Below the pieces are notes generated by a model, which ran no database searches, was not told where the DNA came from, and saw only the letters and a list, made by a program, of their open reading frames with translations. From Nematostella vectensis (lineage: Eukaryota > Cnidaria > Anthozoa > Actiniaria > Edwardsiidae): a stretch of DNA of 64,000 bases. Shown here one piece after another: positions 36,101 to 47,946 of the stretch (the stretch's first letter is position 1; each line of letters begins with the position of its first letter). The DNA is taken from assembly GCF_932526225.1 (NCBI RefSeq), contig NC_064034.1, positions 1,784,001 to 1,848,000 of the forward strand, given 5' to 3'. Made by a program: the position numbers and the translations under genes.

Positions 36101-37785
36101 AAGATGCAGAGGGTACCAACTCTGTTGGTAGGGTCAGACCTAGTTGTTGTTAGATATGTGAGGGTAAGACGCAGAGGGTACCAACTCTGTTGGTAGGGTC
36201 AGACCTAGTTGTTGTTAGGTATGTGAGGGTAAGATGCAGAGGGTACCAACTCTGTTGGTAGGGTCAGACCTAGTTGTTGTTAGATATGTGAGGGTAAGAC
36301 GCAGAGGGTACCAACTCTGTTGGTAGGGTCAGACCTAGTTGTTGTTAGGTATGTGAGGGTAAGATGCAGAGGGTACCAACTCTGTTGGTAGGGTCAGACC
36401 TAGTTGTTGTTAGATATGTGAGGGTAAGACGCAGAGGGTACCAACTCTGTTGGTAGGGTCAGACCTAGTTGTTGTTAGGTATGTGAGGGTAAGATGCAGA
36501 GGGGACCATACTCTGTTGGTAGGGTCAGACCTAGTTGTTGTTAGGTATGTGAGGGTAAGATGCAGAGGGTACCAACTCTGTTGGTAGGGTCAGACCTAGT
36601 TGTTGTTAGGTATGTGAGGGTAAGATGCAGAGGGTACCATACTCTGTTGGTAGGGTCAGACCTAGTTGTTGTTAGGTATGTGAGGGTAAGATGCAGAGGG
36701 TACCATACTCTGTTGGTAGGGTCAGACCTAGTTGTTGTTAGGTATGTGAGGGTAAGATGCAGAGGGTACCAACTCTGTTGGTAGGGACAGACCTAGTTGT
36801 TATTAGATATGTGAGGGTAAGACGCAGAGGGTACCATACTCTGTTGGTAGGGTCAGACCTAGTTGTTATTAGATATGTGAGGGTAAGACGCAGAGGGTAC
36901 CAACTCTGTTGGTAGGGACAGACCTAGTTGTTGTTAGATATGTGAGGGTAAGACGCAGAGGGGACCATACTCTGTTGGTAGGGTCAGACCTAGTTGTTGT
37001 TAGGTATGTGAGGGTAAGACGCAGAGGGTACCATACTCTGTTGGTAGGGACAGACATAGCTGTTGTTAGGTTTGCGAGGAGGCGCTCTTATCGTTTAATC
37101 TACAACTGAATCGCAATTCCGAGAAACAAATTTGTACTTAAGCAACAGCTGTTTGATTTGCCTTGGTTACATGTACTGCGATAATACTAGGATGCAATGG
37201 GGGATCTAGACTTTTTCAAGGGGTGGTTCAATTTATAATAAAAAACTATATCAAAGCTCTGCTCAATTGTCTACTCTGCAAAACAATCATAATTTTGTAG
37301 GGTGGTTAAACTCAAGGAACCACCCCTGGACCTCCCCCTGCGTTATCCACAGCAAGTATGAAGCTGAGGGGCTGTCCATCTTTTTACGATTACTACTTGA
37401 CTATGATCTGATGATAACACCTGCCTAGCTGTTAGCAGTTACTATTAGGCTTATATGTGGTGATACACTTATATATCTAGCTGTTAACTGTGACTATTAC
37501 CCTCATATGTGGTCATACACTTGTCTATATAGCTGTTCACTGCTACTATTACCCTTATATGTGGCCATACCCTTGTCTATAGCTACCCACAGCAAATGCG
37601 AGGTTGAGCGGCTCGACGCGCTCTCTCACGGTCAACTGGTGGGTCAGTTCATACCGCATTGCATACCGGATGGGTCGTACAACTCGGTTCAGTGTTGGGC
37701 GAGTACTGGGTACTGCTGGTGCGTGGACAAGTCTGGTGTGAAGGTGGACGGCACTGAGATAAGGGGCAGCGCGCCAAACTGCTGA
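33101..37785 (+). CDS. Equistatin-like secreted protease inhibitor, three thyroglobulin type-1 domains
   Basis: Four exons with uniform phase-1 junctions: 33101-33149 (signal peptide), 34359-34559, 35056-35250 and 37583-37785, giving 215 aa. Residues 1-16 are a hydrophobic signal peptide. Each later exon encodes one thyroglobulin type-1 domain of six cysteines: domain 1 with QCWASTGYCWCVD, domain 2 with the variant QCCASTGECYCVD, domain 3 with QCWASTGYCWCVD and ending in Cys just before the stop. This is the layout of equistatin from Actinia equina, whose domain 1 inhibits papain-like cysteine proteases and domain 2 the aspartic protease cathepsin D. The distinctive domain 2 features (PGWCGPP, CCAS, CYCV) are shared, so I infer orthology and similar specificity. 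The intron after exon 3 is mostly a 65-bp array, and exon 4 is followed by copies of its own end. The acceptor of exon 3 (cgtcaag|GC) is the weakest. Confidence 0.85.
35251..37079. repeat. 65-bp minisatellite starting at an exon donor (about 28 units)
   Basis: The array begins exactly at the donor of equistatin-like exon 3 (GAGG|GTAAGACGCAGAGG). Each 65-base unit repeats the donor context (GTGAGG|GTAAGAYGCAG), followed by gtaccaactctgttggtagg and ggtcagacctagttgttgtt. Units differ at a few positions (acc/cca, gtt/att, gg/ga), and patterns of variants recur, pointing to local unequal exchange. It occupies most of the intron between exons 3 and 4. Open frames in it are fortuitous. Confidence 0.95.
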
Positions 37786-38455
37786 AGGTCAGTATAGGGG
37801 TGGACGGCACTGAGATCAGGGGCAGCGCGCGCCAAACTGCTGAAGGTCAGTATAGGGGTGGACGGCACTGAGATCAGGGGCAGCGCGCCAAACTGCTGAA
37901 GGTCAGTATAGGGGTGGACGGCACTGAGATCAGGGGCAGCGCGCCAAACTGCTGAAGGTCAGTTTAGGGGTGGACGCCACTTCGATCAGGGGCAGCGCCA
38001 AACTGCTGAAGGTCAGTATAGGGGTGGACGGCACTGAGATCAGGGGCAGCGCGCCAAACTGCTGAAGGTAAGTATAGGGGTGGACGGCACTGAGATCAGG
38101 GACAGCGCGCCAAACTGCTGAAGGTCAGTATAGGGGTGGACGGCACTGAGATCAGGGGCAGCGCGCGCCAAACTGCTGGAGGTAAGTATAGGGGTGGACG
38201 GCACTGAGATCAGGGGCAGCGCGCCAAACTGCTGAAGGTCAGTTTAGGGGTGGACGCCACTTCGATCAGGGGCAGCGCCAAACTGCTGAAAATCAGTATA
38301 GGGGTGGACGGCACTGAGATCAGGGGCAGCGCCAAAATGCTGAAGGTCTGTATAGGGGTGGACGGCACTGAGATCAGGGGCAGCGCGCCAAACTGCTGGA
38401 GGTAAGAATAGGGGTGGACGGCACTTAGATCAGGGGCAGCGCCAAACTGCTCAAG
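37735..38455. repeat. 56-bp minisatellite made of the inhibitor's last codons (about 13 units)
   Basis: The first unit is the end of exon 4 (ggtggacggcactgagat through the last Cys codon and stop). Twelve further units downstream repeat it together with aaggtcagtatag. Some units carry GTAAGTATAG in place of GTCAGTATAG, and two carry a shared gccacttcgatc variant, showing subunit spread. Since the stop codon is inside the unit, the array is 3' untranslated sequence. Confidence 0.92.
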
Positions 38456-40070
38456 ATGAGGACTACTGCAAGGGGCTGGATACTGTAAAAGTATAGATAT
38501 TTCACGTCTTTTTATTATTACGGACAGTGCGTGCAAATCAGTGACAACTATCCACATTTTACATTACGTCATAAATTAAAATGTACTCGTTGCTTGAATC
38601 AGAGAATCAATGGTAGTCAGAATGATTCTTTGCAAAGCATTCTGTCAGATATTGGTAAACATCTTGCTTATTCATCCCCCCATCTTCTGGGAGACAATAC
38701 AATCTATCAAATTTATAGGACATCATTTAGGTACAGGATAGAACATACCTTATGTCCTTTTTTAAAGGCCTACGCGCCTATGAGGGGTTTCCTTATTATT
38801 ATTATTAATTTGTCATGGATATTGTCATGCCATATATTCTCTCTATTTTTTTTTTCAGCTAACGCCATTGGAGCGAAGAGAGAGAAAAAAAAGAAATCAG
38901 TAATTATTATAGCAGAATTATGAATTAAAATTTAATTCTATCCGGGTTAAATGATGCGTTTTCATGACTTCCTAATGTCTGTCCGTCCTTGCTCCTCTTG
39001 GTTAAATGATAGGTCCCTGCTAACAGAGCTTTATTCTTTCTCTTTAATTCTTTCAGCTCGATTAATTGTGCGTGTCGCGTCCCTGCTCTTTCGCCATGGT
39101 AATATGATTATTGGGGCCCGGCAATGAAGCGAATAGATATTGTCCTTGGTAGGAACACGTCCTTTATTTAACACTAACAAGGCATTACTCATCATTTTGG
39201 AGTAAAATTATCCTTTAGCCCGTGAACAGTCGTATGAGCGAACGTATTTACAATAATTTTCTCATCCCATGGTGCCCCGGCCTGACTTTCTATAGTGTGA
39301 TAAGCCATATGACGAAAACAATGACACCAAGAAATCCTTTTTTTATTATTTATTGAACTTAAAGCATATCAAGCTACTAACGCCGCCGTGCCCATATTGC
39401 CAGGGCCAGAAAGTTGATGTTATACCCATCCATGGTCCTACACATTCCCCACCACACACCAGCGACGAAGAGTGACCTGAGACGCGTCAGAAACATAATA
39501 TAATAAGATGAAAAAATGTAATAAGATGATATCACTGCTTCTTTTGGTCACACAATTCCCACTGCATACCATTAGACGCTGATGCGACTGCAAACCTTTC
39601 AAGAGAGGGAAAACATCTGATAAAGGTCGCATTTGGAGATTATAGCTGCCTTCTTCTGCTACACCGTCCTACCACTGACCTGGCTGGTGGGGACTTTTTC
39701 CCCTGGCAGAGTTTTTCCTTCCCTTGTACAATTGTCACTTTGGAAAATTTACCCATCGTCAAAAAAAAAAAAAAAAAAAGGATTTTAAAAGATCCACCAT
39801 GCTAAAAATTTGTCAACCTAGTGAGTTTCTTACGGAATTCCTGCCGGGAAATCATTACTTTTTGGTGGCCCGAGGGCTGCATCGAGGGTTGTGTAGGCAA
39901 AATATTTCCGCGTATTGGGTTTCTTTCTGCCTTTTCTGCCTCATATGCGTCTAGTGGTCTCTGCGGGCGCTACCGAACAAGAAGGTCGATTTTAATATTG
40001 TCTCAGAAAGGAAGCGCTGGATTTCCTCGCTCATGCAACCCTAAAGGTTCACCATACGGGATGGAGCGCC
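38456..40070. other. Stretch without recognised genes
   Basis: Downstream of the inhibitor gene. Contains an attattatt run (38800), a poly-A of 19 (39760-39779) and short frames without family motifs. Part of it is presumably the inhibitor 3' UTR; I could not choose a polyadenylation site. Confidence 0.5.
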
Positions 40071-40841
40071 CTAGGTATATGTAGATTGTGCTCGGCAACT
40101 TTTGAACGCTTTTGGCGTTTTGAGCAACTTTTCGTAGGACCAGCAACCTTGGGCAACTTCTGCCTTCCTGGGCAACTTTTGAGCAACAAATTGGTATAAA
40201 ATCGATCCAAGCTATCAAAAAGTCCGTTATTTAATCTAAAAAAATTATTTTATCAAAGTAGATTTTACTGAAACGGCTCCCAAATGGTCCTGGACAGTCC
40301 TCACTGATTGCGTGTGCCCACAAAATCTGGACAGCGGCTAAATTTTTAACGGGCGCTTAAACATCCAGCGGTTATTCGTTGCAACATGGTTGCTGTCGCC
40401 ATATTTGCTGTTGTGCCAGTCATGGCATCACAATCACATGAATCAGATGAAATTTCAGGAGAATAAAACGGATATACTTCAGAGATCGGCCCCATCGAGG
40501 TCTTATTAAACCCACAAGCGCATCGATCTCTAGAAAATTCAGGAAAAAGGCAACGAAAGAGCGGTTCACCGACCTCGTCAAATGCAACATGCTTTACGGA
40601 CCGTGTGATAGAGTTTAGAAAACAGCATTTTGTAACGGAGAAAGGTAGTTTATGATTGCAATGCGTGTAGCGAGAGATCGATCATTATAGACTGTGAACT
40701 TTATCACTGCCTAAAGCATGATGATGCCTATCCAAATGAACTTTGACAATTTTTGGATATATTAGCCACTTTGGAGCAACGTTTGTCTTTATTTTCAAGC
40801 AACTTTTCCCAAATTTACAATCACAATCTACACATGCCTAG
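40071..40841. mobile_element. Putative non-autonomous DNA element with 20-bp inverted ends
   Basis: The left end ctaggtatatgtagattgtg (40071-40090) is the inverse of the right end at 40822-40841 with two mismatches. Just inside, gcaactttt is repeated in both arms, so similarity extends further. The sequence gagcgc occurs close to both outer borders and may be part of the target duplication. Length is about 770 bases with no transposase frame. Confidence 0.55.
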
Positions 40842-43800
40842 TGCGAGCGCGGAAGCAAGTTGACCAAGTGCACCTCGTCCCTTCGGCGCCACAGGAATCC
40901 CAATTCACGAAACATTTATGTGCTTGCTAACACGAGCTTATTTGGTTATTCCTCGTTGTGAGAGACAAACGCACACGGGAAATACCAGAGACGCAACTCG
41001 AGTGTTAAGAAATGAAGAAATCTTTGTAAGCAGTGTCATGCTATGTTCACTGTCATACCGAAAGTGCACCCATAAAAGTAGCATTCATGCAGGTCATTTG
41101 TGGCGAAGGTTTAGCGGGAATTGTTCGATACCCTGATAAGAGGAGTCTCTTACCGACTTATAGGGGGTAGAGAAACCTGTTTACACGGAAAAATCCGGGC
41201 TTATTACGAACGTTCTTGTATGGCGTGGGTACATTCCCGAAGAGGAAGAAAAAAAAAGACCCAGTATTCGACCCCTACACTTTTACAGATTCAGATTCAT
41301 TTGATAGATTAAAAGGAAACACGACATTGGAAAGTTTCCTCCCAAGCTTTGATTCGTTTTCTAAAAGGAATTGTTATAATTGATTTAAAAATAGAACGTC
41401 GATAGTTCACCACACGATTTGTTGTGCTCTTTGTTGTCTCGCTTTTAATAGGATTGGACACCAGACATCCTGTTCCATTAGCCTTTACATATAAAAAGAA
41501 CTCGCTCTTCATCAGGTCTTGTTCGTCTGCGAGTACGTAGTTTTCATGGAAAGTAATATCACATTTCCATTATAATCATCGTATTCATCAAGCGTTAATT
41601 AAGTCTGATTGAGGAAGAGAAAGTAGAAATATCCCGGAAGTTCAACTTTTCGATAACCCAAATAACAGTTTGCTGCAATTTTTAAAAGACAACTAAAAAC
41701 ATGATTTCAGCTTTTATGACAACTTAAAATTGCTTTTTTTTTTTTTTACATTTTACCTAAAAAAAAAAGTGGTTTGAGGTTTGATAGATTTTGTTGGTGT
41801 CGTGTGACACAGGTTGCCCGGTTGAGCGGAAAAGGATACGCGTGACATCATGCTCTTCCTGTTATGCGAAACATAAGACTTCCGCCTTCAAACGAAGTGT
41901 AACGGCAAATATAGCTCACCGGAAGAATTGATGATCAGTGCATATAACGGCACACAAGCTAAACTCCTCAACATTAGCGGGGAGACTAGCCAGTGACGAT
42001 TCGACAAGGTATGGTTCATTCAGTAATTTGAGTTATTTCTTGTGCATGAACATCGAAACTTTCACAATTTGATTATCAAGTAAATGCAATAATGTTTCAA
42101 TTATTGGTTCTTAATCTGTTAATGAACTTTTTTGTAAGGGCCTTTTTGATAAGAACGAAAAACCTGAAATTTCACTAAATTTAAGAACATACCGAGGCTC
42201 AGATAGCGGCCAAATATTGCTTTGTTAGTCTGATGCAGAATGTAAAATCGAAATGTATTCATAATAACAACCTTAAATATTTAAGTAGCTATATGCCCGA
42301 CAGTCGGGAAAGGTCCTCAATGGACTAAATGCCCGTCAGCTTTCACTTTTCTTCAAATAACCCAGAAATTGTCCATCAAGTAAGCTTAAAGTATTCTATA
42401 TTTGTTGGGAAATGGAAAGCAAATCTGAATTGGGATTTGTTATCGGTATTGAATGTTTTCCGTCGTATATGTACTCCGTCTTCAAATGCTTGAAAAATAA
42501 GAACGGCCCTGCCTCAATTTTGACAATTAAAAGTTCTTATAAAAATAGTGTACTCATGTTTAGCGCCAAGCCAGAGGACTTAAAGGTAATTTTTTAGATA
42601 AATTTTCAATAAAAAATGCCCTTTCCGGTTTTTTAACTGCAGACTATAACATATGATATTTAAAATTGCTACATCAGACCTGTAACAATAACTTCTAAGA
42701 AGTATCGCTTATATCTCTGCAATATTTACACTGCAATATTTCCTATATAGGAATTCCTTATTTTTCCTAAGCACATTTGTTTTTACGAAAAAATAGCATG
42801 TAAAATTAGTAAGTATTCGATACTTTTTTACTCCTGCTCTAATATATCAATATAACAACGATAACTTTGTTTGTATTGCTTTTATTTTAAATCTTTACAA
42901 AAAAAATATAAATTTTATCTGTATTTTTAAGGTTACAACGATTTCGATTTTGGCCTGCTTCATATTTCCCGCGGTCTTTTATTTCTTTCTTATTACCATG
43001 TGCGAAGCACGACGGAAACACTACTGCATAAAAGCAGAACTTAAATAGTTCTCTGTTTTACAGAGCTTTGTGTTTTTCCGACATGGCAGTACATTCGACT
43101 AATATACATTGTTATTGGTTGGAATATGTACGATCTTTTTAGTTTACTGTGAATGCCGGACGTTTATGTCAGAAGATCTCCGTTTGTCATCTCTTCTGAC
43201 TAATTAGCTTGTTTGATTGCATCCATCACTTCCGCAAAAGAAAAAAAAGAAAAGAAAAGAAAAGAAAAGAAGAGGAAGAGAGCAACAAGACACACATAAA
43301 ATCATACTTGGATAACTCGGCTGAACTAATTTCTAGTTCCCTTGAAACTAAACTGCGCTATATTTGTAACCTTTCTTCGTCTCCCAACTCTAAATTTAAG
43401 TGTTATCTATAGACACAACGCTTTAAAATCCTTTGTAAAAAACCGCAGGATCACAGAAACAGGAAGAACAATGATTTTGTCAACTTGAACTAAAAGTAAG
43501 AAAAAAAACATATACGTCTTGGGATAGTTCTGATTACAGAGCAAAAGTTATCGGAAATAATGTTAAAAGCGTTATTGTTTTGGTGTTTATTAAGTATAAC
43601 GTCCTCTTTTTCTGCTTCATACTTAGTACGTTAGTCTAGTGTTTTGGGTTAGGCCGTATATGGTTATGGCCACGTCATAGATCTGAGTACAACGCAAAGT
43701 AGAATCAGTACGCAAATAACACGATGTATAAATTCGTAATCTTATATCAGCAGCACGTATTAGGTGATAGGTAGATTGTGAGCTTGCTCGATTCGGCCCC

Positions 43801-44072
43801 ACTGCTTTGCGGTGACGTGTTACGAGTCTCACTTCAAGTAGTATGTTGTTAGCTTGCAGAACGTGATGGGCTTTGTGTAACTTTTCCTGTTTCGAGTTCC
43901 GTTAGAGCAGACATTGTCTTTCAACTGCATTCCGATCTTTATAAACTGCGTTCCGCTCTTCCCGTTAGCTAAGAGGGCGAACATCGAGTAATCACATTTT
44001 CTTATGCGTGCTTCCCATGCTTTCTAGGTTTCAATCAGAGCATCAAATATCTTCTCCGCGTGAATTACAAGG
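40842..44072. other. AT-rich stretch upstream of the ETS gene
   Basis: No gene is recognised. Contains a purine microsatellite of (AAAAG) type at about 43238-43275. A TATAAA at 43940-43945, 128 bases before the ETS start codon, could be a promoter element. There is also a possible 5' UTR acceptor (tttctag) near 44027. Confidence 0.5.
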
Positions 44073-45502
44073 ATGAACACAGGTGAGTCTTCCCCGCGGT
44101 CTAAGGGTTGACCGCGGTCGTCTAGGGATGCGGACATTGATATTCTTTAACCTGATACAAGAAAGTAAATGCAAGTCTACTTGAAGTCATTTCACTGTAC
44201 ATGGGTATCTCTTAAAAGTTAGATATGTCTATTTAGGGAGTTTTCCTGCGATTCGCTTATTCTAAAAACTGAGAAAAATGAGCAAACAAGTATTTTCTAT
44301 CAGGGGGAGTGCCCGTGAGCCGAGGGACTACCCAGGGTCAGGGGAAGAGCCCAGGGACAGTGGGAGTGTCCAGGAATCCCCCTCCTAATACTTTTAAAAT
44401 TATAACGATTTGACCAGTGTGGTATTACGTTTATCATCATAAAATATGCTCATTATTTTATTTGATATAAACATTTATGCTTAACAGCAAAAAACATAAC
44501 AAATCACCCAAAGAGGGGGGGGGGGGAGCTTTTGTGGTCAAACTCATGTAAATCTAACAAACATATCGTGAATCTTGCTCAGAGCACCGGGCGCACTGTA
44601 AGCCAGCTATTCACTTATGGGAATTCTTGCTGGACTTACTGGCTGATGGTCGCTATAGCAGCATCATCTCCTGGACAAACAGAGAAAGTGGAGAATTCAA
44701 GCTGCTGAACCAGGAGGAGGTTGCGCGCAGATGGGGTCACCTGAAGCACAGACCAGGCATGAACTATGACAAGCTCAGCCGCGCGCTGAGGTACTATTAC
44801 CAGAAGGGGATTATTAAAAAGGTGCGTCTTTTGTTTAGTTTTCTACCTTGTTGACTACAATTCTAAGGGTTTTGATCTGTTTATTGGATTCTTTGTATGA
44901 CGAACGCCTTTTCGTGCTCGATGGGGTGCGCTAAGATCGCGTTAACAAAATCAAATTGTACGTCTGTCAGGGAATACAAGGATGAATTGGTATGGTTTCG
45001 GCCACTGTAAAAACAGTGACGTTCCGCTGTCGTTTCGAGCGTCAGCCCTTCGCCGGAGCGTTAGCCCTTCTTTTCAAAGCACTATTCTTAATAAAATGTC
45101 ATGTCGAATATGATTTGAGTTATTTGTGTGAACACAGCCGAACTAATAAGCCAATCATCTTATCATTTTCAGGTTCACGGCCAGAGACTAGTTTATAAGT
45201 TCTGTAATCCACCTTCCTTCCCGGAAAAGTCCCCCTCCCCTTCCCCCCAAGGGGACAACGCAAGCCTAAAAAGAGAGCCACTAACTTCAATATTACTGCC
45301 AAAGCAGGAGGAGTTTATGAATTCATCGATACAATGCGTGACTTTTGCTCCGCCATCCACTATAGTATCCAAGTCGCATTATGGGCTTCCTGTGGTGCCA
45401 GTCCCAGTGCGCATGTCACATGATCACGTGACGTATAAATACTTGTTGCCTGTCCGCGTGGTACCGCGATGTAAGCCGATCTCAGTTATAAAGAAAACAT
45501 GA
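44073..45502 (+). CDS. Compact ETS-domain transcription factor (ELK-like)
   Basis: Three coding exons: 44073-44082 (only ATGAACACAG, donor GTGAGT), 44583-44821 and 45173-45502; phases 1 and 0 agree, giving 192 aa. The ETS DNA-binding domain is residues 13-93, with LWEFLLDLL in helix 1, [13 protein letters not shown] in the first strands, the recognition helix [14 protein letters not shown] with both DNA-contacting arginines (70 and 73), and QRLVYKF at the end. The N-terminal position of the domain and [12 protein letters not shown] wording resemble the ELK/TCF subfamily; assignment is tentative. The 99-residue tail has three Ser-Pro sites (103-108), possible MAPK targets, and LKRE (115-118), a sumoylation consensus. 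No pointed domain is present. At 192 aa it is short for the subfamily. AATAAA follows 84 bases after the stop. Confidence 0.9.
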
Positions 45503-45585
45503 ATGGCTCCACCATCTCTGTCTAATGTAATATTGCAAATATTTTATGATGTGTTTGAAGATGAAAACACACAATGTACATAGTG

Positions 45586-45591
45586 AATAAA
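45586..45591 (+). terminator. Polyadenylation signal of the ETS gene
   Basis: AATAAA followed by an A-rich stretch, in the expected position after the ETS stop codon. Confidence 0.7.
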
Positions 45592-45647
45592 CAAAAAATA
45601 CACGGAACGTATAGAAAACTAAACCTCAATTTTTGTGTCGCGAGTCC

Positions 45648-46023
45648 TATGTTGCTTATCTCGAGTCCTGCGTCGCTTATCTCGAGTTCTGCGTCGCGTA
45701 TCTCGGGTCCTGTGTCGCTTATCTCGAGAGCTATGTCGCTTATCTCGAGTCCTATGTCGTTTATCTCGTGTCCTGTGTCGCTAATCTCGTGTCCTGTGTC
45801 GCTTATCTCGTGTCCTATGTCGCTTATCTCGTGTCCTGTGTCGCTTATCTCGAATTCCTGTGTCTCTTATATCGAGTCCTGTGTCGCTTATCTCGAGTCC
45901 TGTGTCGCTTATCTCGAGTCCTATGTCGCTTATCTCGAGTCCTGTGTCGCCTATCTCGAGTCCTATGTCGCTTACCTCGTGTCCTGTGTCGCTTATCTCG
46001 AGTTCCTGTCCTGTGTCGCTTAT
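45648..46023. repeat. 21-bp minisatellite downstream of the ETS gene (about 18 units)
   Basis: Units of tgtcgcttatctcgagtcc with tct/gtc variation; most contain ctcgag. As 21 is a multiple of three, open frames run through it (Ser-Leu-Ile-Ser repeats), but they have no start context or gene-like flanks. It starts about 57 bases after the ETS polyadenylation signal. Confidence 0.95.
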
Positions 46024-46059
46024 CTTATACTTTTAAAAACGCCGTCGAAAGTGAATCAA

Positions 46060-46350
46060 AATAAATCCGTATACTTTGGTCCGTAGTGTGGACGGTCGAA
46101 TCCGTATCAAAATGAAAAGGATGGCGTCATATCGCAGGCGCGCGCTGCTTTGAGCATGCGCATATCATAAAAATGACGTCACCCTGTACCTTTCAGCGTT
46201 TTCAAACGTTTGAATCCGTGTTAGTGTGGACGGCTGGATCCAGGGGAGCACGATGCGAAAACGATTCGAACGATAGTGTGGACGCGAATCAAGTGATGCG
46301 TTTACGGCGAAACAAATCCGGATACTTTTGAATCCGTGTTAGTGTGGACG
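46060..46350. repeat. Repeat element with direct agtgtggacg copies
   Basis: The core agtgtggacg occurs four times (about 46085, 46221, 46273, 46341), twice preceded by gaatccgtgtt. The left and right borders share aaatccg-atacttt-tccgt-agtgtggacg in direct orientation. It looks like a short dispersed element; the class is not assigned. Confidence 0.55.
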
Positions 46351-46803
46351 ATCACTTAGGCTTTCATACAAAAGTGCTCGGTACACGTATGTAGAGCAGG
46401 ATATATCTTGATGTTGTAGCCTATACCATGCGAACTTCGTGTTTTCGGGGTTTTCGTGCCGGAAAAACTATCAAAGCCTACAGGTAGGCTATTGATGTTG
46501 GGGAAAAAACACCCTGTGGCCCGATCCGCGTAGGACACTTCAAGGAACTAAAACAGCTTCGAGGTTAGAGTTTTCGAAAATCAAGCATTGATTTCATGCC
46601 AGGGTGATTTGGGGCTATTTTTTTTAATAGAGCTTTTAATTTCGCAAGCTGATGCAGAAATCCGGGCATAGTTACATCATTCATTAAATTAATTCTCACT
46701 AATGTTTCGTTTCCGAGATGTCTAATGTCTTGTTACTGTAGAATAAACCAAGTAAACCTGCCTCAGCTGTTGGTGGTAATGTTTGCCTTACTTTCGCTCC
46801 TCT

Positions 46804-47946
46804 AGTGAACCAAGAGACCATGATATAAGAGAACGAATCCCTGTGGCCCATGATAACGTCCATGAAAGTTATTTTAAGATTGCGCGAGCTTGTCAATCAT
46901 AGCATCCATATATGGTTCATCGCGCCATATTTGGTTATAAGCACCTCGCGAGCTATAGTACATTTTCCCAATTTTTCCCCTCTGCACTTCTTGACTTCGT
47001 TCACTACCTGTTTTTATCCTTTTAGCTGCTTCTCATAGCTCATGATTACAATGCTACTTGTAGGATGGTGTCCTGGTATCTGTTAAGTTATCTAATGTTA
47101 AGTTATCTAAATGTTATATAAATATTGAACGGGAAGACGTCGGGGAAACAGCGAGTTTGGAGTTCATTCAAGATGCATCAGGCTGACTCCTAAAAAGTTC
47201 TTTTTCTCTTCAATACGGTGAGATGAAAAACTTAGGCATTCTCAGTCTATGTTATGTATTTAAATACAAGAAGGCCTTTATTTTTCTTTGATTTACAATA
47301 TTTTTAGATGATGAATGAACTTTTCTTCACGCAAATGTTCAGAAATCATGTCACTCAAGAAACCCTTGTCACCGGAATAAGATTTACTTCATTATGGAGA
47401 CTTGAAATCTTTTATTTGTGAAATACCTGCCTTAATGACCACAATATCGGTGTGAATATAATGGTATTAAGTTCTGGATGTATCTTTTTCATTAAAAGGG
47501 AATTGGAAGAGAATTGTGTGTTGTACACAGATTTATGATTGATTGTTGTTTTACTTATAATTTGCGAATCAGCCGTGAAAACTGTTACTGGGGAAGTTGA
47601 TCCCCGAGCCTAAAATCACGCACTCTATGCATTTCAATGTCCGAGAAACGGTTGATTGGATCCAGCGTACTCTATGGAAGATCATTTTCACAGCGTTTGT
47701 AAAAAAGGATGGTTTTCGGTCAAAAAGATTTCCATAACAGCTTCTGCCGGTTGACATCGCTCAAGATGTGATCGCGCATTTGACTCATGTTGCTAGGAAA
47801 CGTGAGCGCTTACCAATCAGAGGCGTATCTAAAAATAATTGCTTGTTCTAAAAATAGCTTTCACGGACGTCATCATTGGAACATACCCTAATACTTTCCC
47901 TAATACGGGGGATTCGTTCTCTTACATCATGGTCTCTTGAGTGAAC
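46804..47946. mobile_element. Inverted repeat pair of about 38 bases, 1.1 kb apart
   Basis: The arm agtgaaccaagagaccatga at 46804 and its continuation to about 46842 is found inverted at 47909-47946 with few mismatches. The space between has no transposase frame. It may be a non-autonomous DNA element or an inverted solo-end pair. A third partial match (caagagaccatga) is at about 51811. Confidence 0.5.

Noticed and set aside
35251-36784. Open frames in the 65-bp array
   Set aside because: 65 is not a multiple of three, so frames shift each unit; they are chance readings.
38531-38923. 130-codon plus-strand open frame
   Set aside because: No ATG-supported gene context or motif; ends in low-complexity Lys and Ile runs.
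45574-46086. Ser-Leu-Ile-Ser repeat protein
   Set aside because: Open frame through the 21-bp array only; starts in the ETS 3' end.
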